Assembly: GCF_900114035.1 (NCBI RefSeq)
Contig: NZ_FORP01000001.1
Span: forward strand, 248,001-312,000
DNA: 64,000 nucleotides
Origin: Amycolatopsis sacchari
GTDB taxonomy: Bacteria > Actinomycetota > Actinomycetes > Mycobacteriales > Pseudonocardiaceae
Direction: 5' to 3'
The position numbers were made by a program, and so were the translations under genes. A model generated the notes under the pieces. That model was not told the origin of the DNA and made no database searches. It saw nothing but the letters and a program-made list of their open reading frames with translations. Positions 1 through 7,687 of the stretch are shown here, piece by piece. The stretch's first letter is position 1. Each line of letters starts with the position of its first letter.

Positions 1-722
1 CGGAGCTGAACCGGGCGCTGCTGGAGTGGAAGGTGCTGTTCTTCCGCGACCAGGACATCACGTCGGAACACCAGCGCGCGTTCGCGAGGAACTGGGGCGA
101 GCTGGAGACGAACCCGTTGCTGCCCAAGGGGAACTCCGACGAGGTCACGCGGTTCGCCCGCGACGCGCGGATGCCCGCGTTCGAGAACATCTGGCACACC
201 GACGTGACCTTCCGGCCCAACCCCGCGCTCGGCTCGGTGCTGCGGCTGGTGCGCGTGCCACCGCAGGGCGGGGACACGATGTGGGCCGACATGGCCGCCG
301 CCTACGACAACCTGCCCGCCGGCGTGCGGGAGCGGATCACCGGCCTGCGTGCCGTGCACGACTTCGTGCCCGGGTTCGTCCGCTTCTCCGACCCGGAGTT
401 CCTCGCCGCGCGCCAGGCCGAGTTCCCGCCCGTCGAGCACCCCGTCGTGCGCACGCACCCGGAAACGGGGCGCCGCACGCTGTTCGTGAACCCGGCCTTC
501 ACCACGCACATCGTCGGCCTGCCGCGGGAGGAGAGCGACGAGCTGCTGCGGCTGCTTTTCGTGCAGGCGCACGTGCCGGAGTTCCAGGTGCGGTTCCGCT
601 GGACCGAGAACGCCGTGGCGTTCTGGGACAACCGCGCCACCCAGCACTACGCCGTCAACGACTACGCACCGCACGCCAGGATCGCCGAGCGCGTCGCGAT
701 CGCGGGGGACCGGCCGTACTGA
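1..722 (+). CDS. TauD/TfdA-family Fe(II)/2-oxoglutarate dioxygenase, 5'-truncated by the window edge
   Basis: An open frame enters from the left edge (first full codon at 3) and stops at 720-722, so the N-terminus is missing. The family couples 2-oxoglutarate decarboxylation to substrate hydroxylation. The facial triad is visible: the HxD motif in NIWHTDVTF and the distal His in NRATQHYAVNDY. The 2-oxoglutarate-binding Arg lies near the C-terminus (HARIAERVAIAGDRPY). It resembles the second TauD protein of this window (39629-40501) through the FRDQDIT stretch and overall order, but sits far from the NRPS genes. The substrate cannot be told; taurine, alkylsulfonates or a specialised metabolite are all possible. 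Confidence 0.9.
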   Translation, partial: ELNRALLEWKVLFFRDQDITSEHQRAFARNWGELETNPLLPKGNSDEVTRFARDARMPAFENIWHTDVTFRPNPALGSVLRLVRVPPQGGDTMWADMAAAYDNLPAGVRERITGLRAVHDFVPGFVRFSDPEFLAARQAEFPPVEHPVVRTHPETGRRTLFVNPAFTTHIVGLPREESDELLRLLFVQAHVPEFQVRFRWTENAVAFWDNRATQHYAVNDYAPHARIAERVAIAGDRPY

Positions 723-761
723 CGGGTTTGTCCCGGGGGCGCCGAGGGCAATCCTGGCCGC

Positions 762-1427
762 ATGAGTCGTGTACTGGTCCTCGACGTGGACGGCACCCTG
801 GTCGACACCAACTACCACCACGCGCTGGCGTGGTTCCGCGCCTTCCGGCGGTTCGACGTGACCGTGCCGGTCTGGCGCATCCACCGCGCGATCGGCATGG
901 GCGGGGACCAGCTGGTGCCCACCGTCGCCGGGCAGGACGTCGAGGACCGCCTCGGCGACAGCGTGCGGGACGTGTGGAAGAAGGAGGTCGACGCGATCCT
1001 CGACGAGGTGTGCCCGATCGAGGGTGCGCGCCGCCTGCTCGAAGCCGCCCGCGACGCCGGGTACACCGTCGTCCTCGCCAGCTCGGGCAAGCCCGACCAC
1101 GTCGACAAGTACCTCGACCTGCTCGACGCACGCGAGCTGGCGAACGACTGGACCAGTTCCGGCGACGTGTCGGAGACGAAGCCCGAGCCGAACCTGATCG
1201 AGGTCGCGCTGCGCAAAGCCGGTGACGACGAGGCCGTCGTGGTCGGGGACTCGGTGTGGGACTGCCAGGCGGCGGAGCGGATCGGGCTGCCGTCGGTCGC
1301 CGTCCGCACGGGCGGGTTCGGGGAGCGGGAACTGCGCGACAACGGCGCTTCCCGGGTGTACGAGAACCTCGACGACCTGCGTGCGGACCTGCCGAACCTG
1401 CCCACGGGGAAGCCCCGCCGGAGCTAA
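762..1427 (+). CDS. HAD-superfamily phosphatase
   Basis: A soluble 221-residue hydrolase with all HAD motifs: motif I LDVDGTLVDTN near the N-terminus (nucleophile and acid/base Asp), motif II SSGKPDH near residue 107, and motif IV VVGDSVWD near residue 160. The helical cap inserted after motif I is the phosphoglycolate-phosphatase/beta-phosphoglucomutase type. It probably dephosphorylates a small metabolite; the substrate cannot be read from sequence. The start is the ATG at 762. The gene ends with a 4-base convergent overlap on the ABC permease gene of the other strand, so no terminator separates them. Confidence 0.85.
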   Translation: MSRVLVLDVDGTLVDTNYHHALAWFRAFRRFDVTVPVWRIHRAIGMGGDQLVPTVAGQDVEDRLGDSVRDVWKKEVDAILDEVCPIEGARRLLEAARDAGYTVVLASSGKPDHVDKYLDLLDARELANDWTSSGDVSETKPEPNLIEVALRKAGDDEAVVVGDSVWDCQAAERIGLPSVAVRTGGFGERELRDNGASRVYENLDDLRADLPNLPTGKPRRS

Positions 1428-2116
1428 CGCGCGGACAGGAACCGCACGTGGGAGTGCCGCCGCAGCCGGATCCTCGTCGCGATGGCCACGACGGCCAGCA
1501 GCGCCACCGCGCTGAGCACCCCGTGCACCAGCCCGCGCGCGAGGTAGGCCGCGCCCACGTGGTCGATGGCGTAGGTGCCGATCTCCCGGCTGAACCAGAA
1601 CGGCAGCACCCTGGCGAGCGGGCTTTCCGGATCCGCCATCATCTGCAGGCCCACCACGGCCAGCAGCACCAGCGTGCCCTCCAGCTCACGGGGGAGCACG
1701 GCGCTCAGCGCCAGCCCGAACGGCGCCGACACCAGGATCGTGAGCGCCATGATCAGCGCGATGGAGCCGTAGCGGACGTCGTGCTGGTCCACCAGGACGA
1801 GCACGAAGTAGGGGGCCGCCAGCACCGCGCCCGTCAGCCACAGCGCGACGAGCCTGCCGAGGCAGAGGTGGCGGCCGCGGTAGCCGGACAGGCGCAGCCG
1901 CGGTTCGAGACCCCGGCTCGCGTTCCCGGCGAACAGCGCCGCCGTGCTCAGCGCCCAGCCGAGGCCGAGGCACACGAAGCGGATGGACTGGCCGAGGTGG
2001 TCCCCGCGCCTGCTGAGGTAGAACGCCAGCGGCAGCAGCAGGAGGATCACCAGCACCGCCCGGCGCCGCAGCAGCTCCCGCAGCGCCATCTCGCACACCG
2101 TGCCGATCTTGGTCAT
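1424..2116 (-). CDS. ABC transporter permease subunit
   Basis: A hydrophobic 230-residue integral membrane protein with about six membrane segments, for example AVLVILLLLPLAFYLS near the N-terminus and AVALLAVVAIAT near the C-terminus. The ATG at 2116 overlaps the stop of the upstream ATPase gene by 4 bases (ATGA), which implies translational coupling. With that ATPase and the PadR gene it forms a three-gene operon for an ABC-2-like exporter. PadR-linked exporters often expel toxic or antimicrobial compounds, but the substrate here is unknown. A longer frame to 2227 exists but lies inside the ATPase gene and was not used. Confidence 0.85.
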   Translation of the reverse strand: MTKIGTVCEMALRELLRRRAVLVILLLLPLAFYLSRRGDHLGQSIRFVCLGLGWALSTAALFAGNASRGLEPRLRLSGYRGRHLCLGRLVALWLTGAVLAAPYFVLVLVDQHDVRYGSIALIMALTILVSAPFGLALSAVLPRELEGTLVLLAVVGLQMMADPESPLARVLPFWFSREIGTYAIDHVGAAYLARGLVHGVLSAVALLAVVAIATRIRLRRHSHVRFLSAR

Positions 2117-2928
2117 GCCACCGCCCTCCGCGCCGGGGTCAGGTCGAGCACCAGGTCCACGTCGTCGATCCGGTCCAGCAGGTGCGTCACGACGACGACG
2201 GCCTTGCCCGCGTCCCGCCACCGCCACAGCAGCTGCCAGAAGTCGAGGTAGGTGCCCCGGTCGAAGCCCTGGTAGGGCTCGTCGAGCAGCAGCACGTCCG
2301 GCTCGCCCAAGGTCGCGAGCAGCAGGTTCAGCTTCTGCCGCGTGCCGCCGGAGAGGTGGCGCGCCTGGCCGGCGTCCCGCGGGTCCCAGTCGAGGTCCGC
2401 GGCCCTCCGGCGCCCGGTGCCGATCGCGTCCCCGCGTGCCATGCCCCGGCCGGCGCCGACGAGGACGAAGTGCTCGTCGGGTACGAGGAAGTCCGCGGTA
2501 CCACCGTCCTGCGGGCAGTAGCCGAGGGTGCCGTGCACCCTGACCTCACCGGTGTCCACTCGCGACAGTCCCGCGCAGGCACGCAGGAAGGTGCTCTTGC
2601 CGCAGCCGTTGGCACCCACGACGGCCGCGATCTCACCGGCGCGCACGGTCAGGTCCACCCCGTCGAGCACCGTGCGGCGGCCGAGCCTCTTCGTGAGGCC
2701 GCGGACCTCCAGCAGGACGTCCCCGGCGGGACGCCGCGGGCGCCCGACGCTGTCGGCGACCGCGGTCGCGTAGGCGGCGGGGGAGCCGAACACCCGGACC
2801 GGGTGCCCGCCGCTCTCGCGCAGGTGCGCCGCCGCTTCGGCGAGCACGCCCCGCGCGGTCTCCGGTGGCACTCCGCGCCGGTGCAACTCACCGGCGAGCG
2901 CGGAGAACCAGTCGTGGTGCCCTCTCAT
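2113..2928 (-). CDS. ABC transporter ATP-binding protein
   Basis: A 271-residue ATPase with Walker A GANGCGKST, signature LSGGTRQK, Walker B VLLLDEPYQGFD and the H-loop His (VVVVTHLLD). The first 70 or so residues precede the nucleotide-binding domain and form a short helical domain of the kind found on membrane-anchored or PadR-associated ABC proteins. The start ATG at 2928 overlaps the padR stop by 4 bases, and the stop overlaps the permease start by 4 bases. It energises the exporter formed with that permease. Confidence 0.9.
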   Translation of the reverse strand: MRGHHDWFSALAGELHRRGVPPETARGVLAEAAAHLRESGGHPVRVFGSPAAYATAVADSVGRPRRPAGDVLLEVRGLTKRLGRRTVLDGVDLTVRAGEIAAVVGANGCGKSTFLRACAGLSRVDTGEVRVHGTLGYCPQDGGTADFLVPDEHFVLVGAGRGMARGDAIGTGRRRAADLDWDPRDAGQARHLSGGTRQKLNLLLATLGEPDVLLLDEPYQGFDRGTYLDFWQLLWRWRDAGKAVVVVTHLLDRIDDVDLVLDLTPARRAVA

Positions 2929-3260
2929 GCCTGCCCCTTCCCGAGGATCGAGGCCACGCCACGGGAGAAGACCTCCCAGTCGGCGGTGAGCTCCCGCAGG
3001 GCCCGCCTGCCCGCGGTGGTGGCGCGGTAGTACTTGCGGGCGGGACCGGTCGTCCCCTCCCGCCACACCGACTCGACCAGGTGGTCGCGTTCCAGGCGCA
3101 GCAGCAGCGGGTAGAGCGTGCCGCCGGGGATCTCGCCGAGCCCGGCCGCGGCGAGCTCCCGGGCGAGTTCGTAGCCGTACGACTCGCGCCGCGCCAGCAG
3201 CGCCAGCACGCAGGGGGCGAGCACGCCTCGCAGCCACTGGGCCCGCCGGTCGGAATCCAT
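2925..3260 (-). CDS. PadR-family transcriptional regulator
   Basis: A 111-residue winged-helix protein with the PadR hallmarks: an N-terminal helix rich in Leu/Ala, ESYGYELARELA, the GGTLYPLLLRLE recognition region and the wing around ARKYYRATTAGRRAL. It is the first gene of the padR-ATPase-permease operon and most likely represses it, losing DNA affinity when it binds the exported compound. A perfect 8+8 bp inverted repeat sits 21 bases upstream of its start and is the obvious operator. Confidence 0.92.
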   Translation of the reverse strand: MDSDRRAQWLRGVLAPCVLALLARRESYGYELARELAAAGLGEIPGGTLYPLLLRLERDHLVESVWREGTTGPARKYYRATTAGRRALRELTADWEVFSRGVASILGKGQA

Positions 3261-3280
3261 GCGGACAAGCTAGCGCACCA

Positions 3281-3301
3281 CTAGGTAGCGGTCCTACCTA
3301 G
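3281..3301. promoter_or_regulatory. Candidate PadR operator, 8-bp inverted repeat
   Basis: CTAGGTAG, spacer CGGTC, CTACCTAG: perfect 8-base arms just upstream of the padR start (3260). The right arm contains the stop codon of the glycosidase gene at 3294, so the operator is partly inside the upstream gene. Binding by the adjacent PadR protein is inferred from position. Confidence 0.6.
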
Positions 3302-4298
3302 GCTGGGCGTACCAGTACGCCGTGGTCGAGACGGCGGCGTTCGCCAGCGGCAGGTAGCGGCCGCCGGACTGCCAGCCGAGCGCCTGCAGCGTCACGCGCA
3401 GGTCCTGGGTGAACGTGACCGGGTCGCGCACGTGCCAGCGGTACGCGCCGAAACGCTGGTCCGGCTGGTAGATCTCGTCCGGCGGCAGCACCTGGTGCAG
3501 CCCCAGCCACTGGGTCGAGTACGTCGCGTACCGGCCGCCGAGGTCGAAGTTCCACGCGCCGCCGAAGTAGTCCTCGGTGCCGGTGCCGCAGATCGTCGGG
3601 AACTCCTGGTCGCCGTCGAGGTAGAACTTGATCTCGCCCTCGCCCCACCAGCCGGGCACCCGCGGTGCGATCGCGAGGTACGTGCCCGCGTACTGCCCGG
3701 GCCCGGTGACGCCGTCGAGCAAGGTGTGGACGGCGGGGGAACCGAGCGGGTCGCTGCTGCGCCAGGCGGCGTGCAGGTGTGCGGCGTCCGGCGGCAGTTC
3801 CCGCAGCCGGTAGCTGATCTGGTGGTACACGGGTACGTCGGCCCCGCTGGTGTTGCCGAGCGTGATCCGGGCGCGGCGGTGGAAGGGCATGGGCCAGTAG
3901 CTGTTCAGCCCGCCCGCCGGCGCCACGACGATCATTTCGGAGTCGAGGAGCGCGAGTTCCGGCCAGGCGGTGCCGAAGAACGCGCCGAGCGGCACGTCGA
4001 CCGCGGGGTACTCCTCGTCGTCCCAGTACATCCGCAGGGTGAGCGACTGGAGCCTGCTGACGTCCGTGGTGAGCCAGAGGTGCGTGACGATGCCGGGCCC
4101 GGTGAGGTCGGCGAGCGTCGCGGTACCGCCGTCCGGCAGGATGATCGACGGCGAGACCTTCCAGCCCCGGCCCAGTTCGCGCGCAGCCTCCGCACCGGTG
4201 CCTTCCGTCGCCCTGGCGCCGCCGCCCTTGGCGCCGTCGGGGTTCTCGGGGCTGACCGAACCGGCGGTGCCCGGCCACAGCCGCCACAGCTCGTCCAC
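3294..4298 (-). CDS. GH172-type (DUF2961) glycosidase
   Basis: A 334-residue protein with the DUF2961/GH172 fold signature: WWGEGEIKFYLDGD near residue 217 and PTICGTGTEDYFGGAW near residue 235. These carry the conserved glutamates implicated in catalysis. Characterised members act on fructofuranosides or D-arabinan, forming or cleaving furanosidic bonds. No signal peptide is obvious, so it is probably cytoplasmic. The ATG at 4298 lies 6 bases after the stop of the small monooxygenase gene, so both share an operon. Its own substrate is unknown; actinobacterial arabinan is an attractive guess. Confidence 0.85.
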   Translation of the reverse strand: MDELWRLWPGTAGSVSPENPDGAKGGGARATEGTGAEAARELGRGWKVSPSIILPDGGTATLADLTGPGIVTHLWLTTDVSRLQSLTLRMYWDDEEYPAVDVPLGAFFGTAWPELALLDSEMIVVAPAGGLNSYWPMPFHRRARITLGNTSGADVPVYHQISYRLRELPPDAAHLHAAWRSSDPLGSPAVHTLLDGVTGPGQYAGTYLAIAPRVPGWWGEGEIKFYLDGDQEFPTICGTGTEDYFGGAWNFDLGGRYATYSTQWLGLHQVLPPDEIYQPDQRFGAYRWHVRDPVTFTQDLRVTLQALGWQSGGRYLPLANAAVSTTAYWYAQPR

Positions 4299-4304
4299 GA
4301 CGGG

Positions 4305-4628
4305 CTACCGGACGGCCATCTCGCCCAGCTCCGACCAGCCCTCCTGCGGGACCGAGAAGTTCACGATCCGCGGCGTCTCCGCCAGGTGCGGCGGCAGTTT
4401 CTCCTGCGCGGCCTTGAAGTGGGCGGACTGCACGTGCGCGGCACCGGCGTCGTCGTCCTTGAACGCCTCGACGAGCACGTACTCGGTGGGGTCGTCGAGG
4501 CTGCGCGACCAGTCGAACCACAGGCAGCCCACCTCCCCGCGCGTGGCCTCGGTGAACTCGCGGGAGATCTCCGGCCACTGGTCGGCGTACTCGGGCTTGA
4601 TCCGGAACTTCGCGGTGATGAAGATCAT
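4305..4628 (-). CDS. Antibiotic-biosynthesis-monooxygenase-fold (ABM) protein
   Basis: A 107-residue protein of the dimeric alpha/beta-barrel ABM family: N-terminal strand MIFITAKFRIKPEYADQW, a central CLWFDWSRSLDDPTEYVLVE segment, and HVQSAHFKAA containing the usual His. Members oxidise quinol-like or polyaromatic substrates without cofactor, or are structural relatives of unknown role. It is preceded by a good ribosome site (GAGGAGCG) and is the first gene of a two-gene unit with the GH172 protein. The 135-bp gap to the divergent Rieske gene should hold both promoters; I see no clear motif there. Confidence 0.85.
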   Translation of the reverse strand: MIFITAKFRIKPEYADQWPEISREFTEATRGEVGCLWFDWSRSLDDPTEYVLVEAFKDDDAGAAHVQSAHFKAAQEKLPPHLAETPRIVNFSVPQEGWSELGEMAVR

Positions 4629-4763
4629 TTCGCTCCTCGTTCGCTGCGGCTGCCCTGCCTCCCCGTACTGTCCCAGTCCCGCTCGCGCCGCGTCCACCGA
4701 AGAGATGCGCGGGGCAGGCGCACCGGGGAGGATGGACGCGCACACCAGCGGAAAGGAGCGCAC

Positions 4764-5771
4764 GTGGCGCAGCTCGGGTTCCCCCGGAAGTGGCCTTCCC
4801 GGTGGCCGGTGCAGCCGACGCCGCGGGAGCTGTGGTCGGCGCAGGAGCCGACCTTCAAAGCCGCCTCGCCCGCGGTGATCGAGGCGGCCGCGAAGCGTGC
4901 GGAAGCGCGTCCGTCGGGCAACTGGTTCGCCTTCGCCGCGAGCAGCGACGTGCGGCCCGGCCGTCCGTTCGGCACGCGGATCGCGGGGCGGGAACTGGTC
5001 GCCTGGCGTGACAGCGCGGGAAAGCTGGTCGTCGGGCCGGGGGAGTGCCCGCACCTCGGCGCGCCGCTGGCGGACGGGCGCGTCGTGTGCGACACGGTGG
5101 TGTGCCGGTGGCACGGGCTGCCGGTCGGCGCGAACGGCAAGTACGGCTGGGAACCGGTGCCCAGCCACGACGACGGGGTGCTGGTGTGGGCCCGGCTCGA
5201 CGGGCCCGGCGGCGAGGAACCCCTGCCCGCGCCGGTGCTTCCCGCGCGCCCGGCGGCGCCGGGCAGCGTCGCGGCGGTGACGCGGCTGGTCGGTGTGTGC
5301 GAGCCGACCGATGTGGTTGCCAACCGGCTCGACCCTTGGCACGGCTCGTGGTTCCACCCGTACTCGTTCGCGCACCTGACCGTCCGCTCGGCACCCGCGG
5401 TCGACGCTGCCGAGGAGGACGACCGGTTCGTCGTCGACGTGACCTTCCGGGTCGGGCCCGGCCTCGGCGTGCCGGTGCGCGCCGAGTTCACCTGCCCCGA
5501 GCCGCGCACGGTGGTCATGACGATCATCGAGGGCGAGGGCACCGGCAGCGTCGTGGAAACACACGCGACCCCGCTGGGGCCGGGCCCGGACGGCAGGCCG
5601 CGCACGGCGGTGCTGGAGGCGACGATCGCGACCTCGCCGCGTCCGGGGTTCGCGCTGGCCCGCCGGGCCGCGCCCGCGCTCCGGCCGTTGATGCGCCGTG
5701 CTGCGACGCGGTTGTGGCGCGACGACCTCGCCTACGCCGAACGCCGCTACGCCCTGCGGGAGTCGCGTTAG
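4764..5771 (+). CDS. Rieske [2Fe-2S] protein, DUF5914-like C-terminal domain
   Basis: The protein has 335 residues. The Rieske cluster site is complete: CPHLGAPL and CRWHG near residues 95-115 supply two Cys and two His. The C-terminal part (EPTDVVANRLDPWHGSWFHP onward) resembles the DUF5914 domain of actinobacterial Rieske proteins, which I associate with carotenoid genes; that link is from memory and moderately sure. The start is GTG 4764, preceded by GGAAAGGAG. It may hydroxylate or desaturate a lipid or carotenoid; the crt operon begins 2 kb to the right. It overlaps the convergent TetR gene by 4 bases. Confidence 0.85.
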   Translation: MAQLGFPRKWPSRWPVQPTPRELWSAQEPTFKAASPAVIEAAAKRAEARPSGNWFAFAASSDVRPGRPFGTRIAGRELVAWRDSAGKLVVGPGECPHLGAPLADGRVVCDTVVCRWHGLPVGANGKYGWEPVPSHDDGVLVWARLDGPGGEEPLPAPVLPARPAAPGSVAAVTRLVGVCEPTDVVANRLDPWHGSWFHPYSFAHLTVRSAPAVDAAEEDDRFVVDVTFRVGPGLGVPVRAEFTCPEPRTVVMTIIEGEGTGSVVETHATPLGPGPDGRPRTAVLEATIATSPRPGFALARRAAPALRPLMRRAATRLWRDDLAYAERRYALRESR

Positions 5772-6358
5772 GACGGTCGTGCCCCGGCGAGCACCGTCGT
5801 CACGGCCTTGTGGACGGCGGCGGGTTCGGGCCGCGGCCCTTGCCGGTCGGCGAACAGCAGGTGCGTGCCGCCGAGCAGGGTGCCGGCGAGCACGTGGACG
5901 TCCGCGTCCGGCGCGAGACGGCCGAGGTCCCGTTCGGCCGCGAGGTAGGCGGCGAGCAGGGTGCCCGCCTCGCTCAGGATCGGCACACCCGTCGGAACGT
6001 GCTCGCGCAGCCGCGCCCGCAGCTCGTCCCGGAAGGTGATGAGCGGGATGATCGCGACGGCCACCGAACCGAACAACTCCGTCAGCGCCTCCGTGACGTT
6101 CCCGGCGACGTCGCCGGTCCCGGCGGCCTCACGCAGGGCGGTGAACCGCGGCCGCATGCGGTCGACGCGGTCGAGCACGAGCTCGGCGAGGAAGCCGTCG
6201 AAGTCGGCGAAGTGCTTGTGCAGCACGCCTTTCGCGACGTCCGCTTCGGCGGTGACCGCGCGGCTGGTGAGCGCGCCCGGCCCGTCCCGCAGCAGGATGC
6301 GCTCGGCGGCGTCGAACAGCTGGGTGCGCACGTCGCGCAGGTGGACCCCGGTCGGCAT
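5768..6358 (-). CDS. TetR-family regulator
   Basis: A 196-residue protein with an N-terminal TetR helix-turn-helix: residues 12-58 include LFDAAERILLRDGP and VAKGVLHKHFADFDGFLAEL. The remainder is a helical ligand-binding domain without recognisable specificity. It is divergent from a methyltransferase gene, and two 14-bp palindromes fill the gap between them. It probably represses itself and the methyltransferase. Its stop overlaps the Rieske gene by 4 bases in convergent orientation. Confidence 0.9.
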   Translation of the reverse strand: MPTGVHLRDVRTQLFDAAERILLRDGPGALTSRAVTAEADVAKGVLHKHFADFDGFLAELVLDRVDRMRPRFTALREAAGTGDVAGNVTEALTELFGSVAVAIIPLITFRDELRARLREHVPTGVPILSEAGTLLAAYLAAERDLGRLAPDADVHVLAGTLLGGTHLLFADRQGPRPEPAAVHKAVTTVLAGARPS

Positions 6359-6374
6359 CGCCGTCCTTTCCTAA

Positions 6375-6408
6375 TGGGCGCTTGCCCACTATGGTGGGCG
6401 CATGCCCA
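6375..6408. promoter_or_regulatory. Two 14-bp palindromes 20 bp apart, TetR operator pair
   Basis: TGGGCGCTTGCCCA at 6375-6388 and TGGGCGCATGCCCA at 6395-6408 share TGGGC/GCCCA arms and differ only in the centre. Their 20-bp centre-to-centre spacing puts them on the same DNA face, about two helical turns apart. The second palindrome contains the ATG of the methyltransferase gene (6402), so repressor binding would block its start directly. Confidence 0.75.
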
Positions 6409-7199
6409 CTTTACCTCAGCAGCCCCACGAAGCCCGGGAGATCGCCGAGTCGTTCGGAGGAGACCCCGAACGCTACGACCGGACACGGCAGCCTTACCCG
6501 GAAGCACTGGTCGAACGGGTCGTGGCCGCGAGCCCGGGCCGGGAGTTCCTCGATGTCGGCTGCGGCACGGGCATCGAGGCCCGGCAGTTCCAGGCGGCGG
6601 GCTGCCGGGTGCTCGGCGTCGAACCCGACGCGCGGATGGCCGGCTTCGCCCGGCAGCGCGGCCTCGAGGTGGAGGTCGCCAAGTTCGAGGACTGGGATCC
6701 CGCGGGCCGCTCGTTCGACGCGCTCGTCGCGGGCACCTCGTGGCACTGGGTCGATCCCGTCGCCGGAGCGGCCAAGGCCGCGCGGGTCCTGCGGCCCGGC
6801 GGGCGGGTGGCGCTGTTCTGGCACGTGTTCGACCTGCCGGAACCCGTCCGGCAGGCGTTCGTCGCGGTGTACGAGCGGGTGGTGCCGGACTCGCCCTTCG
6901 ACGTCCGGAAGCTGCCGAAGCGCGCGATGGACGTCTACCGGCCGGGGCTGGACAGGACGGCGGAGGAGTTGCGGAGCACGGGCGCGTTCGGCGAGCCGGA
7001 GCGGTGGCTGTTCGACTGGGAACGCACCTACACGCGGGAGGAGTGGCTGGACCAGCTGCCCACGCACGGCATGTTCACCCGGCTGCCACCGGAGAAACTG
7101 GCCGAGGTGACGCAGGCGGTCGGGGCCGCGATCGACGAGCTGGGCGGCGACCTGACCATGCCCTACACGACGGCGGTCGTCACCGCGGTTCGGGACTAG
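6402..7199 (+). CDS. Class I SAM-dependent methyltransferase
   Basis: A 265-residue methyltransferase of the Methyltransf_11 type. Motif I is EFLDVGCGTGIEA near residue 47, followed by the acidic residue of motif II (GVEPDARM) and the LRPGGRVALFWHVFD region. The ATG at 6402 lies inside the operator palindrome and has no ribosome site, so the message may be leaderless. The substrate is unknown. It is divergent from, and probably repressed by, the TetR protein at 5768-6358. Its 3' end overlaps the convergent gene at 7180 by 20 bases. Confidence 0.88.
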   Translation: MPTLPQQPHEAREIAESFGGDPERYDRTRQPYPEALVERVVAASPGREFLDVGCGTGIEARQFQAAGCRVLGVEPDARMAGFARQRGLEVEVAKFEDWDPAGRSFDALVAGTSWHWVDPVAGAAKAARVLRPGGRVALFWHVFDLPEPVRQAFVAVYERVVPDSPFDVRKLPKRAMDVYRPGLDRTAEELRSTGAFGEPERWLFDWERTYTREEWLDQLPTHGMFTRLPPEKLAEVTQAVGAAIDELGGDLTMPYTTAVVTAVRD

Positions 7200-7671
7200 T
7201 CGTCCGGGGCTCGCGGTCGGAAGCCGGCCAGACGTAGGGGATGTCGTCGGGCACGTCGGGGAACCAGCGGGCGTAGTGCTCCGGGTCCTTGCGCACCAGC
7301 GCCGACTGGTGGCTGCGGTGGAAGTCCTGGTCGCCGAACCACGGCGGCATCTCCCCGGCCTCCAGCAAGGAAACCTCCGTGCGCACGAGCGTCAGCCCGG
7401 TCGCCCGCCGCAGGTCCTCCGTCAGCTTCACCGCGCACGTGTCCTCGCGCCCCGAGGAGGTCCACACCTCGCACATCTGCAGGCCGTACCGGGTCAGCGC
7501 TTCCTCGTAGCCCCACCACATCTTGACCGCGGGGTGGTGCCGCCAGCCGTAGCCCGGCACCGTCAGCGCCCGCAGCACCTGCAGCGTCTCGACCCGCTGC
7601 TTGCCCAGCCGCCGCGGGTCCAGGACCCTGGCGGTCGCCGCGAAGTCCGGGTACGGCAGGAAGGTCTGCAC
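7180..7671 (-). CDS. Pyrimidine-dimer DNA glycosylase-like protein (MSMEG_6728 type)
   Basis: A 163-residue protein starting MQTFLPYPDFAATARVLD and continuing RRLGKQRVETLQVLRAL. This is the N-terminal signature of the Pyr_excise family, related to T4 endonuclease V, where the N-terminal Thr/Arg and a Glu form the active site. Actinobacterial members (MSMEG_6728 group) are uncharacterised but presumed to cut UV-damaged or otherwise modified DNA. It is the last gene of the leftward carotenoid run, 16 bases after the crtU-like stop, and a photoprotection theme would fit that placement. It overlaps the methyltransferase gene at its 3' end. Confidence 0.8.
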   Translation of the reverse strand: MQTFLPYPDFAATARVLDPRRLGKQRVETLQVLRALTVPGYGWRHHPAVKMWWGYEEALTRYGLQMCEVWTSSGREDTCAVKLTEDLRRATGLTLVRTEVSLLEAGEMPPWFGDQDFHRSHQSALVRKDPEHYARWFPDVPDDIPYVWPASDREPRTTSPEPR

Positions 7672-7687
7672 CGGGTCTCCCTCTCTC

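Noticed and set aside
4305-5564. A 419-codon leftward frame ending in the ABM protein
   Set aside because: Only the last 107 codons (start 4628, with a ribosome site) match the ABM family; the rest is antisense to the Rieske gene.
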